A stretch of 64,000 nt of DNA from Chryseobacterium gleum (lineage in GTDB: Bacteria; Bacteroidota; Bacteroidia; Flavobacteriales; Schleiferiaceae). The stretch's first letter is position 1; each line of letters begins with the position of its first letter. Shown here piece by piece: positions 60,828 to 64,000 of the stretch. The stretch is taken from NCBI GenBank assembly GCA_945883565.1, contig CAMCXO010000004.1, positions 92,712 to 156,711 of the forward strand, read 5' to 3'. The notes under the pieces are model-generated. The model did not search any database. It saw nothing but the letters and a program-made list of their open reading frames with translations, and was not told the origin of the DNA. A program made the position numbers and the translations under genes.

Positions 60828-63800
60828 TTAAATATACAGGAGGCTTATGGTATGAAGAGGCATGCCAGCCGAAGCACAAGCGGCTTCATAAAGAGCCATT
60901 TGCTCCTCATGCTCAGGCTTTGGCTGTCCGGTTTTGTAGTCAAATAAATGGTAGTGGCCTTTGTGGTCTTTTACCAGGCGATCGGGCCTTAGCATTTGGC
61001 CTAAATCGTTTAACAATGGCCTTTCGTTCCAAATGTGCTCGGCTTCAAAAAAAGCCCTGTGCTCTTCCGTTTTAATTTGGAACAACAGGCGTTCAAGTTG
61101 TGCCTTTATTTCTGTTTCGTTTTCGTTTTGAAGTGCCATTTCAAAATCTTTTTTAGAATAGCAATGCGCCACTACCTCGTGAAAGCGGTTACCCAATTGG
61201 GTATCGTTAACCAATGGATCGTTTATAGAAAGGGCAATGCGCGTTTGCCAGGCTTGCGAATGGCATTCAATAGGGTCGGGCCTATGTTCTTCATTGGCCG
61301 TTATTGTAAAGGGCTCCGATTCTCCAAAACACACTTTAAAACCATATTGGGTATCTTCGGTTGGGGCCTCATCAAAATACGCTTCAAAAAAATCGCGCAT
61401 ATAGAGTAATTTTGAACTGTTGGTGCGGCCCGTAAATGGACCAAGAAAAATGTGCAGCCTATCAACTGCCCTTGTCATTCCCACATACAATAAATTCATG
61501 TTATCAAGAAGGGTTTGGTCTTTGGCTTTGGCATATTGTTCGGCCAATTGATAATTGCCCCTTTCCTGCCAGTTTATACGGTCAGAGCGAAATGGAAATC
61601 TTTTATAATCGCCAAATTGTGCAGGCTCGAGGTCTTGCCATATATAGGCGTCGCCCACATCGTTCATTGGCATATTGCCTTGTGGCATAAGCACAACCGG
61701 AAACTCAAGGCCCTTTGATTTGTGAATGGTCATTATTTGAACGGCATCGGCATTTGGGGGGGCCTCAATGCTGGAGCCTTGGCCTTTCTCTTCGTACCAA
61801 ATTAAAAAATCGGTTCGGCTGTTACCATTTCGAAGGGCCTGATTGCGTGCATGCTCTAAAAAACTTAGCACAAACACCGGATTCTTTTCAAGCAAACCAA
61901 ACGACCTGCTAAAATGCATGAGCTCGTCGTAAAGGCCCAGCCCCAACGGCAATGGCCATAATCCGGGAAAAAATGCATCGAGCATGGGCCATGGCTGTGC
62001 AGTTTTGCTGAAACGCATCCCCCAGTTAAAAGGGTCTTCATTTGCGGGAAGCGCACTTTGTTCCAGCAAATACTGATAAATGGATTGCCTTGCTTCGGCT
62101 TTTTGTGGGATTATGTGCAGCTGTAGCAAGGCAACCAGCAGCCTCACTTCGGCTGAAGCCGAAAGGGTATGCGATTGTTCGCCTGAAACAAGTATTCCAT
62201 TTTCGGTTAAAAACTCGGTTAAATCAGCCGCAAATTTGTTGCTTCTCACCAAAATGGCCACATCGCCCAATCGGTATTGCAAATTGATGCTGAGGTGTTT
62301 AATGCACTCCAAAACCTCTTGTTTAACCATACTCGGCGCTTTCTCCTTTTGCGCCACAATTTCTATATATCCCCCAGCTTGGCCTTGTGCACGCTGGGTG
62401 GCTTGTTCATAGAGCAATTGGTGGTCGGAACGGTTAAAAACCGCGGCGTGTCTCTTAAAAAAACCATTGTTAAAGTTCACTACATTTTGCTTGCTCCTAA
62501 AATTTTGATCGAGGGTTATGTAGTGGTACCCTACTTCTTTGGCCATTCCTTTTTGCATGAGGTTGAGAAACAAATCCACATCGCCATTGCGCCAGCGGTA
62601 AATTGCCTGTTTGGCATCGCCCACCAACATGGCGGCACCTCCTTCTGAACAGGCATTTTCGACCAAAACACTCAAATTTTGCCATTGCATTTGAGAGGTA
62701 TCCTGAAACTCGTCAATGAAAATGTGCCTGTAACGCTCGCCCAAGCGCTCAAACAAATAGGCCGAAGGCTCTTTCCGCAACTCGTTATTTATTAGATGCA
62801 CTACTTCTGAAAGAGGCAAAATATGGCGCTGTAACCACAGGTTTTTGTAAACCTTCATAATGCGTTGAAGCAGGGCGATGGTGAAGCTGTTTTCGGCCAT
62901 ATGTTGACGCATAGCCACCCTACCTGCGCATTCAAACCAAAGGCTGTGGCATTTTTTATAATGTTCGTATAAAACTGCATGGTACTGCCTTTCTTTCAGT
63001 AACAAACCGCCTTTAGCCTTGCCCTTAAAAAGTCCCCCATTTTCAAAAGTTTTAAGAAAGGTGGCATGAAGCAGCCTAAAATCACTGGCTTTAAGGGTTC
63101 GCATTTGGTCGAAATATTTATGCAAAGCCGCAAAGGGATATGCTGTCGCATCTTCGCCCACCTCCAAAAGCAAATTTTGCCCTTGTTCGCCCAAATCTGC
63201 CACTGTTTTGTTATCATCCGCGTTAAGCGCTTCCAGCTTTTTTCTGCCTACTCTGTGCTGCTCGGCGGTCCAGTTTTCAAATACCTGCAGTTCCAGCCTA
63301 CTGCCCTCACCAAAGAGGGCATTCGCGGTCTCAATTAGCAAACGTTTCAAATTAGAAGAGCCACTCTTTTCTTCAAGCATATGCCTTAAAAACCCTCTTA
63401 GTCCCAGGGTTATTTCATCATCCTGTCCATACTCTTCAATTAAATCATCAACTGCCAAGCGCATGATGGCATCAGCATCCAGCTCGATATCAAAAGCTTG
63501 CGGAAGCTCCAAATCTTGGGCAAAGGTTCGTACAATGCGGTGCTGAAACGCATCAATGGTGCTTATAGAAAGGTGGCCGTAATGATGAATTATATGTCGA
63601 AGTAATTTTTGCGCCCGTTTTTTAACCTCTAATTCCGGAAGATTGGTTAAAGCCACTACTTGATTAAGTAAAGCCTGAGACTTTGAACCAGGAGGCGTTT
63701 GTTCCCAATCTTGAAGGGTTTCTACGACCCGGTTTTTCATTTCGGCAGTGGCCTTGTTGGTAAAGGTGATGGCCAGAATTTGAAAGTAGGAGGCTGGATT

Positions 63801-63902
63801 GGGCCATTGAAGGCTTAGGCTCAAAAAGTGGGCTACTAGGTTAAAGGTTTTCCCGGCTCCGGCAGAAGCTGAAAAGAGACTTAAAGTGGAAGGAGGCAAC
63901 AT
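60828..63902 (-). CDS. AddA-like UvrD-family helicase-nuclease
   Basis: A 1024-residue superfamily 1A helicase with a C-terminal nuclease. Walker A SASAGAGKTF (K18), Walker B HIFIDEFQDTSQMQW, motif IV-like LDQNFRSKQNVV, and motif V-VI MTIHKSKGLEFPVVL and LYVGMTRAVDRL are present. The nuclease motif D988-x-K990 (LFDYKTG) with QMALYEAA lies at the C-terminus. AddAB-type enzymes process double-strand DNA ends for RecA repair. The expected partner AddB is not in the window; it could lie to the right. ATG at 63902 is the only good start. Confidence 0.9.
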   Translation of the reverse strand: MLPPSTLSLFSASAGAGKTFNLVAHFLSLSLQWPNPASYFQILAITFTNKATAEMKNRVVETLQDWEQTPPGSKSQALLNQVVALTNLPELEVKKRAQKLLRHIIHHYGHLSISTIDAFQHRIVRTFAQDLELPQAFDIELDADAIMRLAVDDLIEEYGQDDEITLGLRGFLRHMLEEKSGSSNLKRLLIETANALFGEGSRLELQVFENWTAEQHRVGRKKLEALNADDNKTVADLGEQGQNLLLEVGEDATAYPFAALHKYFDQMRTLKASDFRLLHATFLKTFENGGLFKGKAKGGLLLKERQYHAVLYEHYKKCHSLWFECAGRVAMRQHMAENSFTIALLQRIMKVYKNLWLQRHILPLSEVVHLINNELRKEPSAYLFERLGERYRHIFIDEFQDTSQMQWQNLSVLVENACSEGGAAMLVGDAKQAIYRWRNGDVDLFLNLMQKGMAKEVGYHYITLDQNFRSKQNVVNFNNGFFKRHAAVFNRSDHQLLYEQATQRAQGQAGGYIEIVAQKEKAPSMVKQEVLECIKHLSINLQYRLGDVAILVRSNKFAADLTEFLTENGILVSGEQSHTLSASAEVRLLVALLQLHIIPQKAEARQSIYQYLLEQSALPANEDPFNWGMRFSKTAQPWPMLDAFFPGLWPLPLGLGLYDELMHFSRSFGLLEKNPVFVLSFLEHARNQALRNGNSRTDFLIWYEEKGQGSSIEAPPNADAVQIMTIHKSKGLEFPVVLMPQGNMPMNDVGDAYIWQDLEPAQFGDYKRFPFRSDRINWQERGNYQLAEQYAKAKDQTLLDNMNLLYVGMTRAVDRLHIFLGPFTGRTNSSKLLYMRDFFEAYFDEAPTEDTQYGFKVCFGESEPFTITANEEHRPDPIECHSQAWQTRIALSINDPLVNDTQLGNRFHEVVAHCYSKKDFEMALQNENETEIKAQLERLLFQIKTEEHRAFFEAEHIWNERPLLNDLGQMLRPDRLVKDHKGHYHLFDYKTGQPKPEHEEQMALYEAACASAGMPLHTISLLYI

Positions 63903-64000
63903 AGTATGGGTGTTTTTCTTATATAATGGTATTCCTCAATAATACATGCTTTCTTTCAATTTTACGTTTGACTGTGAAGGTCTTTGGTTGTTTTGATTTT

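Overview
This window is a chromosomal segment of a Bacteroidota bacterium, most likely close to Flavobacteriales; the finer placement is a guess. The evidence is family content and signals: a SusC-type TonB-linked transporter, a PorE-like TPR/PD40/OmpA protein, DUF4249, DUF5683, DUF3276, DUF1684, DUF1573 and WbqC proteins, a tmRNA with tag GDNNYALAA, and several TAnnTTTG promoter -7 elements. Nearly all of the DNA codes. Gene overlaps of 1 to 8 bases are common. I saw no tRNA, rRNA, insertion sequence, prophage or CRISPR array.

Layout. 1-2768 (-): SusC-like transporter, cut by the window edge. 2.9-9.9 kb: queE, PorE-like protein, PagL-like lipid A deacylase (-), DUF1684, gamma carbonic anhydrase and an M3 peptidase. 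10.0-14.9 kb: TonB-dependent receptor with DUF4249 lipoprotein, and a DegP/HtrA protease. 14.9-21.2 kb (-): a damage-response block with Pol IV, a second DnaE, an SRAP/YedK protein and a LexA-like XRE-S24 repressor. 21.4-25.8 kb: prohibitin-like protein, methyltransferase, urocanate hydratase, OmpH/Skp. 25.8-32.1 kb (-): tpiA, prmA, a 1462-residue secreted protein of unknown function, clpS. 32.3-35.4 kb: two small membrane proteins and an M49 peptidase lipoprotein. 35.5-42.2 kb: gyrB, then a tight run of kdsA, a transaldolase-CBS fusion, kdsC, rimB-like, rimK and rsmE. 42.2-43.9 kb: a saccharopine/alanine dehydrogenase-family enzyme (-) and ssrA. 43.9-49.7 kb (-): parA-parB-DUF5683-dapB-lepB-wbqC block plus DUF3276. 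49.7-54.6 kb: ABC exporter (-), then leucine dehydrogenase, nusB, DUF1573 and yajC. 54.7-63.9 kb (-): AddA-like helicase-nuclease with kbl, then a large TPR protein with an outer-membrane barrel.

The most interesting point is the Kdo region. Between kdsA (Kdo-8-phosphate synthase) and kdsC (its phosphatase), where an arabinose-5-phosphate isomerase KdsD might be expected, sits a protein with a fructose-6-phosphate-aldolase/transaldolase barrel fused to a CBS pair. Its CBS part carries the IFTDGDLRR stretch seen in KdsD/KpsF proteins. The barrel keeps the Schiff-base lysine but differs at two donor-site positions. This suggests, without proving it, a different route to arabinose-5-phosphate or a sensor of it.

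Other points of interest are the four-gene SOS-type set lacking ImuA, with an apparently active Pol IV in place of ImuB and a DnaE whose PHP metal site looks degraded; the giant secreted protein sharing an operon with housekeeping genes; a pair of similar operator-like palindromes upstream of the SusC gene; and the TPR/barrel pair.
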